Assembly: GCA_016286385.1 (NCBI GenBank)
Contig: JAEESO010000002.1
Location: 1-64,000, forward strand
Direction of reading: 5' to 3'
DNA length: 64,000 nucleotides
From: Bacteroidales bacterium
GTDB lineage: Bacteria > Bacteroidota > Bacteroidia > Bacteroidales > UBA932
Shown here: in pieces, positions 24,013-31,955 of the stretch
How the letters are laid out: each line of letters opens with the position of its first letter
Numbering within the stretch: the stretch's first letter is position 1
Program-made: the position numbers and the translations under genes
Notes under the pieces: model-generated
Seen by the model: the letters and a program-made list of their open reading frames with translations, nothing else
What the model was told of the DNA's origin: nothing
Databases searched by the model: none

Positions 24013-24050
24013 GTGCAGTTTGCCCCGCCTTTGGTGCAGTTTGCCCCGCC
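24013..24050. repeat. Two tandem 21-bp-period repeats
   Basis: GTGCAGTTTGCCCCGCC occurs at 24013-24029 and again, identical, at 24034-24050. A partial third unit may follow (TGGGCGTGGTTGGTACCCC). They lie between the PRTase promoter and repeat R6. Regulatory binding sites or replication-slippage repeats are both possible. Confidence 0.7.
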
Positions 24051-24072
24051 CTGGGCGTGGTTGGTACCCCCT

Positions 24073-24179
24073 AGGGCAACCATTTACACGTTTTAAGCCG
24101 TTTTTGTGCATTTCGTTGCCCATTTGGTCAACGAACAACACGTTTTCGACCGTTTTTGTGCATTTCATTGCCCGGAAGG
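24073..24179 (+). repeat. Bipartite REP-like repeat, family 3, copy R6
   Basis: Two direct half-units, ACACGTTTTAAGCCGTTTTT followed by GTGCATTTCGTTGCCC, and ACACGTTTTCGACCGTTTTT followed by GTGCATTTCATTGCCC. Between them TTCGTTG and CAACGAA form a 7-bp stem around a 10-nt loop. It is the inverted partner of R7 beyond RAYT2 and lies just upstream of the glycosyltransferase promoter, in a divergent intergenic region. Confidence 0.92.
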
Positions 24180-24204
24180 TGGCGCCAGACCCGGTAAAAA
24201 GCAG

Positions 24205-24212
24205 TATCTTTG
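24205..24212 (+). promoter_or_regulatory. -7 element of the glycosyltransferase gene
   Basis: TATCTTTG, 4 nt before ATG 24217. R6 ends 25 bp upstream, so the -33 region is repeat-derived or directly next to it. Confidence 0.75.
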
Positions 24213-24216
24213 CGGT

Positions 24217-25377
24217 ATGAAAAAAGTTGGTCTTTTCATTGACACCTGGTACCCGATGGTTGACGGTGTCATAAAGGTGGTTGACAATTACGCCCGCAGG
24301 CTCACAAAGTATTGTGATGTTGTGGTCTTCTGCCCGGAAACACGTGGCTACAGTAAAGAAGATGATGAGAAACTGCCCTACAAGGTGGTCCGCTGCAACT
24401 CTTTCCCGCTCATCAATAATGACTACGACGTCCCCACGCCCGCGCTGGATCCGCTGTTTGAAGCCCGCCTCATAAAGAGCGGGATAGACCTTGTCCATAT
24501 TCATTCGCCGTTCTCCGTGGGACTTGCCGGAGTGCTGTATGGAAAGATTCACAGGCTGCCTGTTGTGGCAACTCTCCACAGTCAGTACAAGCAGGATTTT
24601 GAGAAACCGCTCAAGTTCAAACCGGCCGTAAACGTTGCTTTGGACAGCATTATGCGGGTTTTCAATGCTTGCGACGAGTGCTGGGCCGTAAACGCCGGAA
24701 TCAAGGAGTTGTATCAGGCCGAATATGGCCTTACAGCACCCTGTAAGGTACGTCTCAACGCAACCGACCATATGCCGGTTGATAATCCGGAAGAAGCGGC
24801 GGCAGAGGTGAACCGCACGTTCGGAATCCCGCAAGATGCCACCGTTTTTCTCTTTGTGGGCCGCATCAACTTCATAAAGAATATAGACTTCACGGTAAGG
24901 GCCCTTGCAAAGGCCAAGGCAATGGGGCTCAGGAACTTCCGTATGCTCTTTGCCGGCCGGGGCCAGGACGAGGAAGCCCTTGCTGATGTTGTAGCCGCTG
25001 AAGGCCTCACGGAAGAAGTTGTGATGTGCGGCCTCACAGACAGGCCGATGCTTGAAAAACTCTACTCCCGTGCCAAGCTTTTCCTGTTTCCCTCGCTCTA
25101 CGATGCCAACTCCCTCGTCCAGATTGAAGCTGCCTGCCAGGGCACTCCCACGGTGTTTCTGGAGGGCGCCAGGACTGCGGCCACGGTTACGCCCGGAGTG
25201 AACGGGTATGTATCGGCCCCGGGGGAAGAAAACTATGCCCGCACCATTATGGACATCATGGCCGATGACGCCGCTTACGCCCGTGTCAGCGCCGCCGCCC
25301 GCCGCGACCTCTACCTGAGTTGGGACGACGTAGTCCGCGACGTCTACGCCGACTACTGCGGCTTCGGGGGCCGATGA
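24217..25377 (+). CDS. GT4-type glycosyltransferase
   Basis: A 386-residue GT-B glycosyltransferase. N-terminal donor-side turn MKKVGLFIDTWYPMVDGVIK, LVHIHSPFSVGLAGV, TLHSQYKQDFEKP; the C-terminal half has LFVGRINFIKNIDF, the R-G-x-D-like FAGRGQDEEAL and LFLFPSLYDANSLVQIEAAC (Glu-x7-Glu-like nucleotide-sugar site, here with DANSLVQIEA). Members add sugars to lipids or polysaccharides; donor and acceptor are not deducible. Start is ATG 24217 by promoter spacing. It is transcribed alone and together with RAYT2 lies between the inverted repeats R6 and R7. A long antisense frame across it is a shadow. Confidence 0.92.
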   Translation: MKKVGLFIDTWYPMVDGVIKVVDNYARRLTKYCDVVVFCPETRGYSKEDDEKLPYKVVRCNSFPLINNDYDVPTPALDPLFEARLIKSGIDLVHIHSPFSVGLAGVLYGKIHRLPVVATLHSQYKQDFEKPLKFKPAVNVALDSIMRVFNACDECWAVNAGIKELYQAEYGLTAPCKVRLNATDHMPVDNPEEAAAEVNRTFGIPQDATVFLFVGRINFIKNIDFTVRALAKAKAMGLRNFRMLFAGRGQDEEALADVVAAEGLTEEVVMCGLTDRPMLEKLYSRAKLFLFPSLYDANSLVQIEAACQGTPTVFLEGARTAATVTPGVNGYVSAPGEENYARTIMDIMADDAAYARVSAAARRDLYLSWDDVVRDVYADYCGFGGR

Positions 25378-25480
25378 CCTTATCCGGAAGTGCACATCTT
25401 TGTGCAAAAAATGCGGCTTCTTAAAAAGTTTTACAAATAAAAACGCGGCCGTAATACGTTCTGTGGCCATTTTGCAAATT

Positions 25481-25507
25481 ATCCGTTTCAACACGTTTGA
25501 AACGGAT
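25481..25507. promoter_or_regulatory. Perfect palindrome at the RAYT2 promoter
   Basis: ATCCGTTTCAA (25481-25491) and TTGAAACGGAT (25497-25507) are perfect inverted 11-mers around CACGT. The inner TTTG (25496-25499) sits 17 nt before the -7 element and may be the -33 box. The same arm occurs at RAYT1 (13651-13686). Confidence 0.75.
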
Positions 25508-25516
25508 TACTTTTTT

Positions 25517-25524
25517 CACCTTTG
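25517..25524 (+). promoter_or_regulatory. -7 element of RAYT2
   Basis: CACCTTTG, one base off TAnnTTTG, 4 nt before ATG 25529; identical spacing to RAYT1. Confidence 0.6.
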
Positions 25525-25528
25525 CAAT

Positions 25529-26467
25529 ATGAAAACATATAGAAAATCGCGGGAAGAATACCGCACATTAGGTAAAGGATACTATCACTTCTGCACAGAC
25601 GGATGGAAGGAGGGAAACATTTTCAATACCATAGCACAATATGCTTATGGGATGGTTCTCATCGGCCTGATTTCACTGAAATACTCCATTGTAATATATG
25701 ATTTCACGCTGATGCCGAACCACATCCATATCATAATGAGCGGCACCGGGGAGGCCGCACTGGCTGCTTTCGGCTACCTCAAGCGCAAATTGAACAAGAT
25801 GCTTGAGACCGATGGATACAGGCCGCTGCCGGAAGAATACAGTTTCAGACTGGAGCCGGTTAAGGATAAAGACCAGATGCGCTCGCTCATCCTGTATATT
25901 GCCAGAAACCATTATGAGAAACTGTTTGCCGTACCCGGCGGCTGGCCATGGTGCAGCACCTACCTCCATTATTCCATACTAGGCAGCCTTCTGGATGGGA
26001 AAAAGGCAAAAGACATGTCGGCAAGGGAATTGATGCGATGGACGGGAACACGTGCCGATATCCCAGGCCATTGGCAGTTCCATCCCGTCCTTGGTCTTCT
26101 CCCTGTCTCATTTGTGGATCAAAGCCTTGTCAGGAAACTGTTCAAGGGGCCAAAGGATTATCAGACCAGGCTTGTCAAGGAGTACGAATCATTTGTAAAC
26201 ATATCCAGAACGATGGGTGAGGAGATTGAGTTTGACAGACGGGAGATTAATGAAATTGTTGGCTCTGTCTTGAGGACAGAGTTTGAGGGCAAGACACTGT
26301 CAAGTCTGGACGGCATAGACAAGGGTCGTCTCTGCGTAGTTATGTCAGACAAATACGGCCTTTCTCCGGAGTCAATAGCAGATGCGCTTGGAATATCGGC
26401 CCACCTTGTTAATCAATTCCTCCGGGCAAAGGACTTCCGGAAGTACAAGCGGCCTTCCGGGCAATGA
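25529..26467 (+). CDS. REP-associated tyrosine transposase (RAYT2), HUH Y1 family
   Basis: A 312-residue paralogue of RAYT1 with co-linear motifs: HUH in LMPNHIHIIM (His65, His67), Tyr123 in ILYIARNHYEKL, PGGWPWCSTY, WQFHPVLGLLP, and a C-terminal helix-turn-helix-like end (YGLSPESIADALGIS, VNQFLRAKDF). Its last residues (KRPSGQ) and stop are encoded inside repeat R7. It has no IS200 ends or orfB partner; instead R6 and R7, a repeat family different from that at RAYT1, lie inverted on either side with the glycosyltransferase gene included. ATG 25529 matches RAYT1. The open frame continues upstream to an ATG at 25400, and the residues read through the promoter resemble those upstream of RAYT1, probably from conserved DNA. 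Confidence 0.88.
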   Translation: MKTYRKSREEYRTLGKGYYHFCTDGWKEGNIFNTIAQYAYGMVLIGLISLKYSIVIYDFTLMPNHIHIIMSGTGEAALAAFGYLKRKLNKMLETDGYRPLPEEYSFRLEPVKDKDQMRSLILYIARNHYEKLFAVPGGWPWCSTYLHYSILGSLLDGKKAKDMSARELMRWTGTRADIPGHWQFHPVLGLLPVSFVDQSLVRKLFKGPKDYQTRLVKEYESFVNISRTMGEEIEFDRREINEIVGSVLRTEFEGKTLSSLDGIDKGRLCVVMSDKYGLSPESIADALGISAHLVNQFLRAKDFRKYKRPSGQ

Positions 26468-26560
26468 AACGCACAAAAAGGGCCGAAAACGTGTTGTTCG
26501 TTGACCAAATGGGCAACGAAATGCACAAAAACTGCTTAAAACGTGTAAATGGTTGCCCTG
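26453..26560 (-). repeat. Bipartite REP-like repeat, family 3, copy R7
   Basis: Inverted copy of R6. It starts within the last five codons of RAYT2 (CCTTCCGGGCAATG) and ends ACGTGTAAATGGTTGCCCT. By eye only a handful of bases differ from R6 over 107 bp, including the central CAACGAA/TTCGTTG stem. GGTGGCGCCAG follows it and also follows R6 on the plus strand. Confidence 0.92.
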
Positions 26561-26590
26561 GTGGCGCCAGCCTCGCCCACGGAGAGCTTA

Positions 26591-26616
26591 GATCCCCGGT
26601 CAGGGCCGGGGATGAC
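26591..26616 (-). repeat. GTCAT-palindrome, copy P1
   Basis: On the minus strand GTCATCCCCGGCCC then TGACCGGGGATC; CCCCGG/CCGGGG arms. A second partial copy (GGGCCGGGGATGAC) lies at 26628-26641. It is in the noncoding gap between R7 and the 3' end of batDE, where it may also act as a hairpin at the end of the bat transcript. Same family as P2-P5. Confidence 0.75.
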
Positions 26617-26664
26617 ATAATAGATATGGGCCGGGGATGACGGTCTGGTCCGTTGATGACGGGG

Positions 26665-29274
26665 CTAGATCACTTCCACATCGGGTGAGGGAAGCCAGCC
26701 CTGGCGGCCGTCGGCGAGTTCCACATTGGAGAATCCGCCAACGTTGTCAAGGATGCGGACGCGGGTGCCTTCGTGGAGGATGAAGAGGTCCTTGGCGCCT
26801 TCAGCAGCGGGGGAACTCTTGACGGAGGTCACGGGCCTCATCACAATGGCCTGGTCCTGGCGGAGGGCTTCGGTGCGCTGCCACTGGGCAAAATCCCAGC
26901 CAAGAAGCGCTACAAGAAGGAACGCAATACCCACAAAGAAGCCAAGTTTACGCCTTCCCTGAGTGCTTCCAAGGAGGAAAAGCAGCACGCATGCAACCAT
27001 TAGCGCAAAGCTCACAAGGCCGATCACAGCCCAGGCATTAGACGGCAGCAGGTAGCAGATGGCGCGGCCCCACTGCTCGAAGAAAATCTCCGGAACCTCG
27101 TCTATGCGGTCCTGGGTGAGGGCGCGGGCGTATTCAAGATTGTACCTTACATCGGCATCTGAAGGGTCAAGCCTCAGGGCCCTTTCGTACCACAGGATAG
27201 CCGGGGCAATTTCCCCGCTCTTGAAATGGGCGTTTCCAAGGTTGTAGTACAGTTCCTTGGACTGAAGGCCTGTTGCGCGGACGTCTTCAAGGTCCTGAAG
27301 GGCCTTGCCGTAGTCTCCTGCGGTATATGCTTCTACGCCGGAGCGCCAGAGGGAATCAGGGTAGGACTCGGCGGCCTGAGCTCCGAACGGAATGAGTAGC
27401 AGGAGTGCTATAACGGCGGCGCCTGCCCCTGAAGAAGGTTTTTTCTTCATGGAAGAATCTATGGCCGTGATAAGGGAGACGGCCTGCTCGTAATGTTTAT
27501 TCATTGCATCGTGGCCGGCGCTGGGGGAGTAGCGGGCTTCCTCACAGGCGGCAAGAAGGCCGGTAAAGTCATCGGCCACGCTCTGGGCCACGCCGCCGGA
27601 AACAAGGGCTTCCGCTATGTTCTCCTTGTTTTGATCGGCCATATCCATGGCAAGTTTGTCGCCAACAAAGCCAAGCAGTGAGCGGTGAAGTTCCTCGTAG
27701 AAGGCCGTGTAGAGGTCCTTCCCAAGGAAGTCGTGCGCCTGGGCAAGGCGCTTCATCGCCTGCTTTGTGGCCTTACGGTTACGGGAACCCACTACGTCGG
27801 CCCTGCGGGCGGCAACCTTACGGAAGCCAAGCCAGAAGCCGCAGCCGGCAAGAAGCAGGAACACAAGGATTCCCCACCAGGCCTTTGAGTATACCAGGAA
27901 GCCGTTATCGGCCGATAAATCCGTCTTTGTGCGAATGAAACGGATGTCCTCACCAAGGTTCTTGACACCCTTGCGGTCCACCACCAGAGTATTTCCTCCG
28001 GTGCTTTCCGGCGCCACGGAAGTTGCGGAACGGGCTACGGAAATGGGCAGTGCGGCCGATGAGACGGTCTCATACCTCCTGGCGTTGACATCGTAGTAAG
28101 AGAACTGTACGGGGCCCATCACAAAGTCTCCGGGACTCCTTGGAATGAACGGGAACTCGAAGGTCTTGGAGCCGGAAGTTCCGCTCTTATCCGTGTTCAC
28201 GCTTGTCTTTACGTCGTAGACCTCAAAATCCGGCGGGAAGGCAATCTTTGGAGCCTCCACAAGGGCGATGTTACCCTTTCCGCTCACGGTCACGATGAGG
28301 GATGCAGCGTCGTGGGTCTTGAGGGAATCCTTGCTCACGCGGGCGCTCACCTTGAACTGCCCAACGCCGCCCGAAAAACTAGCCGGGGCACCGGCCGGCA
28401 GGGCCGATACATGCAGCGACCGCGCCGGAGTTGTGACTCTCTGGCGGGTGGTGACATAGCCTGTCCCAAAGAAATCGTCAAACGGGGAGCCGGAACTGCG
28501 GGGCCGGCGGACATTCACCAGACACACCACCTCTGCGGGCTCAATTGGCTGCTCTCCGGACTTCTGGGGGATTATTATCCAGCGGCGAAGAACCGCGCTG
28601 TTGTACATCACGCCGTCCACTTGTTCACGCTGGAACTCTATGTTTGAAGGTGCCTCCACTTCCTGGCTCCAGAAGCCCTTGAAGGAAGGGAACTTTGCGT
28701 TTTCAAAGCCTGCGAGGTTGGCCCTGTGGTAAATTTTGAGCGTAGCCGTGACGGGCTCTCCAACAACCACTGAATTGCGGCTGAGGGACAGTCTCATGAA
28801 TATGTCGGAATCTCCGCGTGAGGCCTGCTGACTATCGTCACGCCCGGCCTGACCGGGCGTCTGCTGGGACTGGCCCTGCTGGGAGCTGCTTCCGCTTCCC
28901 ACAACCTGTATCTGAACGGCCTTAGACTGAATCTGGGTGCCCTTTATGCGGGCAGTTGCCGGAGGCAGCGTGAAGGTTCCGGTCTTACGCGCCTGAAGGA
29001 TATAGGTATAGGTGGTCTGGGAGGTGCGGGTGGTTTTGCCGTTAATGATCTGGATGCTTGTGGAAGAACCCTTCTGGGGGCCCCACACCACGGTGAAATC
29101 GTCTCCTGCTTCCCACTGGAATTCAGAAGGGGAGTTCTCTCCCTCCACCACAAAGCCTACGTTGAACCTTTCCTGAAGCTCTACTATATTGTGAACTTCA
29201 ACGCGTATTGACGGCTGCGCCCACGCGGCAATGGCCACGAGGGCAGCGGCTATTATGCTTACTATCCTTTTCAT
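26665..29274 (-). CDS. BatD-BatE fusion protein
   Basis: An 869-residue protein joining two products that are separate in typical bat operons. Residues 1-20 are a signal peptide; 21 to about 450 are BatD-like beta domains; a membrane helix follows (GILVFLLLAGCGFWLGF) and then a BatD-type C-terminal domain. At residue 609 an internal Met begins MKKKPSSGAGAAVIALLLLI, PFGAQA, which looks like a complete signal peptide. After it come a TPR pair (YYNLGNAHFKSGEIAPAILW, LDPSDADVRYNL), two membrane helices and an SH3-like end (GRQGWLPSPDVEV), matching BatE. Internal initiation at ATG 27450 is possible. Residues 137-146 come from palindrome P2. Role: Bat proteins affect aerotolerance or envelope integrity. 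Confidence 0.88.
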   Translation of the reverse strand: MKRIVSIIAAALVAIAAWAQPSIRVEVHNIVELQERFNVGFVVEGENSPSEFQWEAGDDFTVVWGPQKGSSTSIQIINGKTTRTSQTTYTYILQARKTGTFTLPPATARIKGTQIQSKAVQIQVVGSGSSSQQGQSQQTPGQAGRDDSQQASRGDSDIFMRLSLSRNSVVVGEPVTATLKIYHRANLAGFENAKFPSFKGFWSQEVEAPSNIEFQREQVDGVMYNSAVLRRWIIIPQKSGEQPIEPAEVVCLVNVRRPRSSGSPFDDFFGTGYVTTRQRVTTPARSLHVSALPAGAPASFSGGVGQFKVSARVSKDSLKTHDAASLIVTVSGKGNIALVEAPKIAFPPDFEVYDVKTSVNTDKSGTSGSKTFEFPFIPRSPGDFVMGPVQFSYYDVNARRYETVSSAALPISVARSATSVAPESTGGNTLVVDRKGVKNLGEDIRFIRTKTDLSADNGFLVYSKAWWGILVFLLLAGCGFWLGFRKVAARRADVVGSRNRKATKQAMKRLAQAHDFLGKDLYTAFYEELHRSLLGFVGDKLAMDMADQNKENIAEALVSGGVAQSVADDFTGLLAACEEARYSPSAGHDAMNKHYEQAVSLITAIDSSMKKKPSSGAGAAVIALLLLIPFGAQAAESYPDSLWRSGVEAYTAGDYGKALQDLEDVRATGLQSKELYYNLGNAHFKSGEIAPAILWYERALRLDPSDADVRYNLEYARALTQDRIDEVPEIFFEQWGRAICYLLPSNAWAVIGLVSFALMVACVLLFLLGSTQGRRKLGFFVGIAFLLVALLGWDFAQWQRTEALRQDQAIVMRPVTSVKSSPAAEGAKDLFILHEGTRVRILDNVGGFSNVELADGRQGWLPSPDVEVI
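28837..28864 (+). repeat. GTCAT-palindrome inside batDE, copy P2
   Basis: GTCACGCCCGGCCTGACC followed by GGGCGTCTGC, arms GCCCGG/CCGGGC. It lies in the Gln/Ser-rich linker of the BatD part (residues 137-146, QQTPGQAGRD) and keeps the frame. Confidence 0.75.
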
Positions 29275-29275
29275 C

Positions 29276-29971
29276 CTACCAATTCTTTTCCTTCTGCCTT
29301 GACTTCAGGGCTGCGGCCTTTTTCTCATCTACCTTCTCCTGAGTCTGCTTTTCCTTTTCCTGTATGGCCTGGAGCAGCTGCTGGGCCTGCTGGGCCGATA
29401 ATTCCTGTTGTTGCTGCTGCTGTTGTTGTTGCTGATCCTTCTTATCCTTCTTATCCTGGTCCTGCTGCTGATCTTGCTGCTGCTGATCCTGATTTTGGTC
29501 CTGGTCCTTATTCTGGTCCTGATTATCCTTATTCTGATCCTGGTTCTGCTGCTGCTCCTGTTGCTGCTGCTCCATCAGTTTGTTACGGGCATAGATGTAA
29601 TTCTCCTTTGCCTTAAGGTCTCCGGGATCCTGCAGGAGGCATTCCTTGAAGGAGTCTACGGCCGTTTTCCAGTCCTCCTTTGCTATTGCCACGTCCCCGC
29701 GGTTGAAGCATGCGGCGGCATCGGGATTCTCAATGCCATCCAGCATTTTGGCGGCTTCGTCATAGTTCTCCTGGCGGTAAAGGTTGTTTGCCAGGTTGTA
29801 TTTGGCCGCAACGGAGGAAGTGTCTTTGAGAAGGCCCTTGCGGTAGCTTATATCGGCCTCCCCATACTCTCCTTTACGGAACTCACGGTTGCCCTTCCTG
29901 AGGTCCGCTTTCTGGCCCCAGACGCTTACAGACGCCATCGTGAGCAATATTACAAGCACTAACTTTCTCAT
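29276..29971 (-). CDS. batC: BatC-like TPR protein
   Basis: A 231-residue periplasmic protein with signal peptide (1-19), three TPR-like repeats (DLRKGNREFRKGEYGEADIS, KYNLANNLYRQENYDEAAKM, ACFNRGDVAIAKEDWKTAVD and DPGDLKAKENYIYARNKL) and a striking tail from about 137: Gln, Asp, Asn and Lys make up nearly all residues, including ten consecutive Gln. The last part is a charged helix (QAIQEKEKQTQEKVDEKKAA). In Bacteroides BatC is the TPR component of the Bat complex. It sits 1 bp upstream of batDE and overlaps batB by 4 nt, so the order batA-batB-batC-batD/E is conserved. Confidence 0.9.
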   Translation of the reverse strand: MRKLVLVILLTMASVSVWGQKADLRKGNREFRKGEYGEADISYRKGLLKDTSSVAAKYNLANNLYRQENYDEAAKMLDGIENPDAAACFNRGDVAIAKEDWKTAVDSFKECLLQDPGDLKAKENYIYARNKLMEQQQQEQQQNQDQNKDNQDQNKDQDQNQDQQQQDQQQDQDKKDKKDQQQQQQQQQQELSAQQAQQLLQAIQEKEKQTQEKVDEKKAAALKSRQKEKNW

Positions 29972-30972
29972 ACCTCAAACAGTTTGCGGCGGGGTTTGCG
30001 TGACCCCGTAACCATCTGGATTACAAAGCACAGCAGCGCCAGGCCAAGGAAGTACATATACTGCTCGTCGTACTCCTCAAACACCACGCTTCCAAACTCC
30101 TCGTCCTCCATACGGCGGATGTCGTCAATGATGGGATTGAGGCCGAATTCCTCTGTCCCGGCGTGAATGTACGCGCCGCCTCCGGCCGATGCCACCTTGC
30201 GGAGAGTCTCCTCATCCAGCTTTGTTACAACTATGTTTCCGTCCCTGTCCTTCATCAGGCCATCGGCCGTAGGGATGGGCTGGCCTTCGGCGGAGCCTAC
30301 ACCAATTGTATAGACCTTTATTCCAAGATCGGCTGCTTCCTTTGCCGCGGCAACGGGGTCATCCTCATGGTTCTCACCGTCCGAAATGACCACAATCACG
30401 CGGCTTTTTTCGCTCTGCGCGCTGAAACTCTTGATACATAGATGGATAGCATCTCCAATTGCCGTTCCCTGAACTGGAATGGAACCCGTGTCAATGGATC
30501 CAAGGAACATCTTGGCGCTGATATAATCCGTGGTAACGGGCAGCTGAACAAATGACGTTCCGGCAAAGATTACAAGGCCGATACGGTCCTGCTGGAGCTT
30601 ATCCGTCAGGCGCGCTATGGCAAGCTTGGCCCTTTCCAGCCTGTTGGGGGAATAATCCTGCGCAAGCATGGAATTGGAAACGTCCATGGCAACCAGTATC
30701 TCCGCGCCCTTAGTCTTTTTCTCTGCCAGCCTGGCACCGGTCTGGGGCCTTGCAAGGCCGATAATGAGGAACATGAGGCCAAGGCAGAAGAAGGATATCC
30801 TGATCCAGCCTTTTGCGCGTGAGGCCGATGGCATGAGCTCCTTCACAAGGGCTTCATCTCCAAGGGCTTTCACCCTCCGTCCCCTGAGGTACCTGAAGAT
30901 TCCGTATCCCACCAGGATGAGCGGGATAAGGATGAGAAGGTACAAAAACTTATAATTGGCAAATAGTAACAT
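29968..30972 (-). CDS. batB: BatB, VWA-domain membrane protein
   Basis: A 334-residue protein with N-terminal helices (about 8-27 and 57-75), a von Willebrand A domain and a C-terminal helix (YMYFLGLALLCFVIQMV). The MIDAS is complete: LVAMDVSNSMLAQD (DxSxS), a Thr in VTTDYISAKMFLGS and VISDGENHEDDP. It therefore can bind a divalent metal and a partner protein. It overlaps batA by one base and batC by 4, showing tight coupling. Paralogue of the next upstream gene. Confidence 0.93.
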   Translation of the reverse strand: MLLFANYKFLYLLILIPLILVGYGIFRYLRGRRVKALGDEALVKELMPSASRAKGWIRISFFCLGLMFLIIGLARPQTGARLAEKKTKGAEILVAMDVSNSMLAQDYSPNRLERAKLAIARLTDKLQQDRIGLVIFAGTSFVQLPVTTDYISAKMFLGSIDTGSIPVQGTAIGDAIHLCIKSFSAQSEKSRVIVVISDGENHEDDPVAAAKEAADLGIKVYTIGVGSAEGQPIPTADGLMKDRDGNIVVTKLDEETLRKVASAGGGAYIHAGTEEFGLNPIIDDIRRMEDEEFGSVVFEEYDEQYMYFLGLALLCFVIQMVTGSRKPRRKLFEV

Positions 30973-31955
30973 TACGGCAGCCTCCTTAATAATATGGCAA
31001 TCAGTAGCCCTGCCAGAAGGCAGATAAAGGCCGCCAATGCGTAACTATGATACAGATCCTTGTAAACTGGGAATGAATCCACGGTGGTCCTGGTCTTTTC
31101 CATCTGGCCGATCTCCGCATATATCTCTGCCAGCTTGGTGTTGTCAGTTGCGCGGAAATACTTGCCTCCGGTGCCGTCTGCGATGCTTTGGAGGAGGGGC
31201 TCGTCAATCTCCACGGGGATGTTGCGGAGTTCCACGCCCCATGGTGTCTGGACGGGGTAGGGGGCAGTGCCGTTGGCGCCAACGCCAATTGTGTAAACCC
31301 TTATACCATAGGTCTTGGCAATCTCCGATGCCATGGAAGGGTCTATCTCTCCCATGTTGTTCACGCCGTCAGTGAGGAGGATGATGACGCGGCTTTTGGC
31401 GTCTGAATCCTTCATTCTGGCCACGGCGGTAGCAAGGCCGTTTCCTATGGCGGTGCCGTCCTCAATTAGGTCTGTCTGGACCTCCTTCATGAGGTTTATG
31501 AGGGTGGCCCTGTCCGTTGTGAGCGGGCACTGGGTGTAGCTCTCTCCGGCAAATACCACTATTCCCATACGGTCCGTGGGCCTCTGGGATATGAATTCTA
31601 TTGCAATGTCCTTGGCTGCGCTCAGGCGGTCCGGGGTGAAATCCCTGGCCAGCATGGACGTTGAGACGTCCATTGCAAACACTATGTCAATGCCCTCTGT
31701 GTCCACTTTTTCCACCTGGGTGGATGAGCGCGGACGGGCTATGGCAATAACAAGCAGCACAAGCGCCGCTTCCTGAAGGACAAATGGGATGTGCCTTATC
31801 CATTCAAGGACACTCCTTCCTCCGGCGGTCCACTGACTGAGGCTGGAGACCCTCATATGGGGCTCCCGGTCCTTCAGCTCCACGTAAAGGTACCGGCCCA
31901 GAAGAAGAACCGGAATGGCAAGCAGCCAAAGAAGATATGGATACTCAAAAAACAT
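30972..31955 (-). CDS. batA: BatA, VWA-domain membrane protein
   Basis: A 327-residue paralogue of BatB: N-terminal helices (YLLWLLAIPVLLLGRYLYV and a second near 58-75), VWA domain with MIDAS FAMDVSTSMLARD, CPLTTDRATL and LLTDGVNNMGEID, and a C-terminal helix (YALAAFICLLAGLLIAILL). The VWA face is periplasmic or cytoplasmic depending on topology; in the family it is thought to sit in a membrane complex with the other Bat proteins. It overlaps neighbours on both sides by one base. Confidence 0.93.
   Translation of the reverse strand: MFFEYPYLLWLLAIPVLLLGRYLYVELKDREPHMRVSSLSQWTAGGRSVLEWIRHIPFVLQEAALVLLVIAIARPRSSTQVEKVDTEGIDIVFAMDVSTSMLARDFTPDRLSAAKDIAIEFISQRPTDRMGIVVFAGESYTQCPLTTDRATLINLMKEVQTDLIEDGTAIGNGLATAVARMKDSDAKSRVIILLTDGVNNMGEIDPSMASEIAKTYGIRVYTIGVGANGTAPYPVQTPWGVELRNIPVEIDEPLLQSIADGTGGKYFRATDNTKLAEIYAEIGQMEKTRTTVDSFPVYKDLYHSYALAAFICLLAGLLIAILLRRLP

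Noticed and set aside
24013..24179. CRISPR array
   Set aside because: Only two or three short units, no regular unique spacers, and no cas genes nearby.
23932..25494. 520-residue open frame on the minus strand
   Set aside because: Antisense to the glycosyltransferase gene, which has clear family motifs and a promoter; the antisense protein has no recognisable domain and low-complexity runs.
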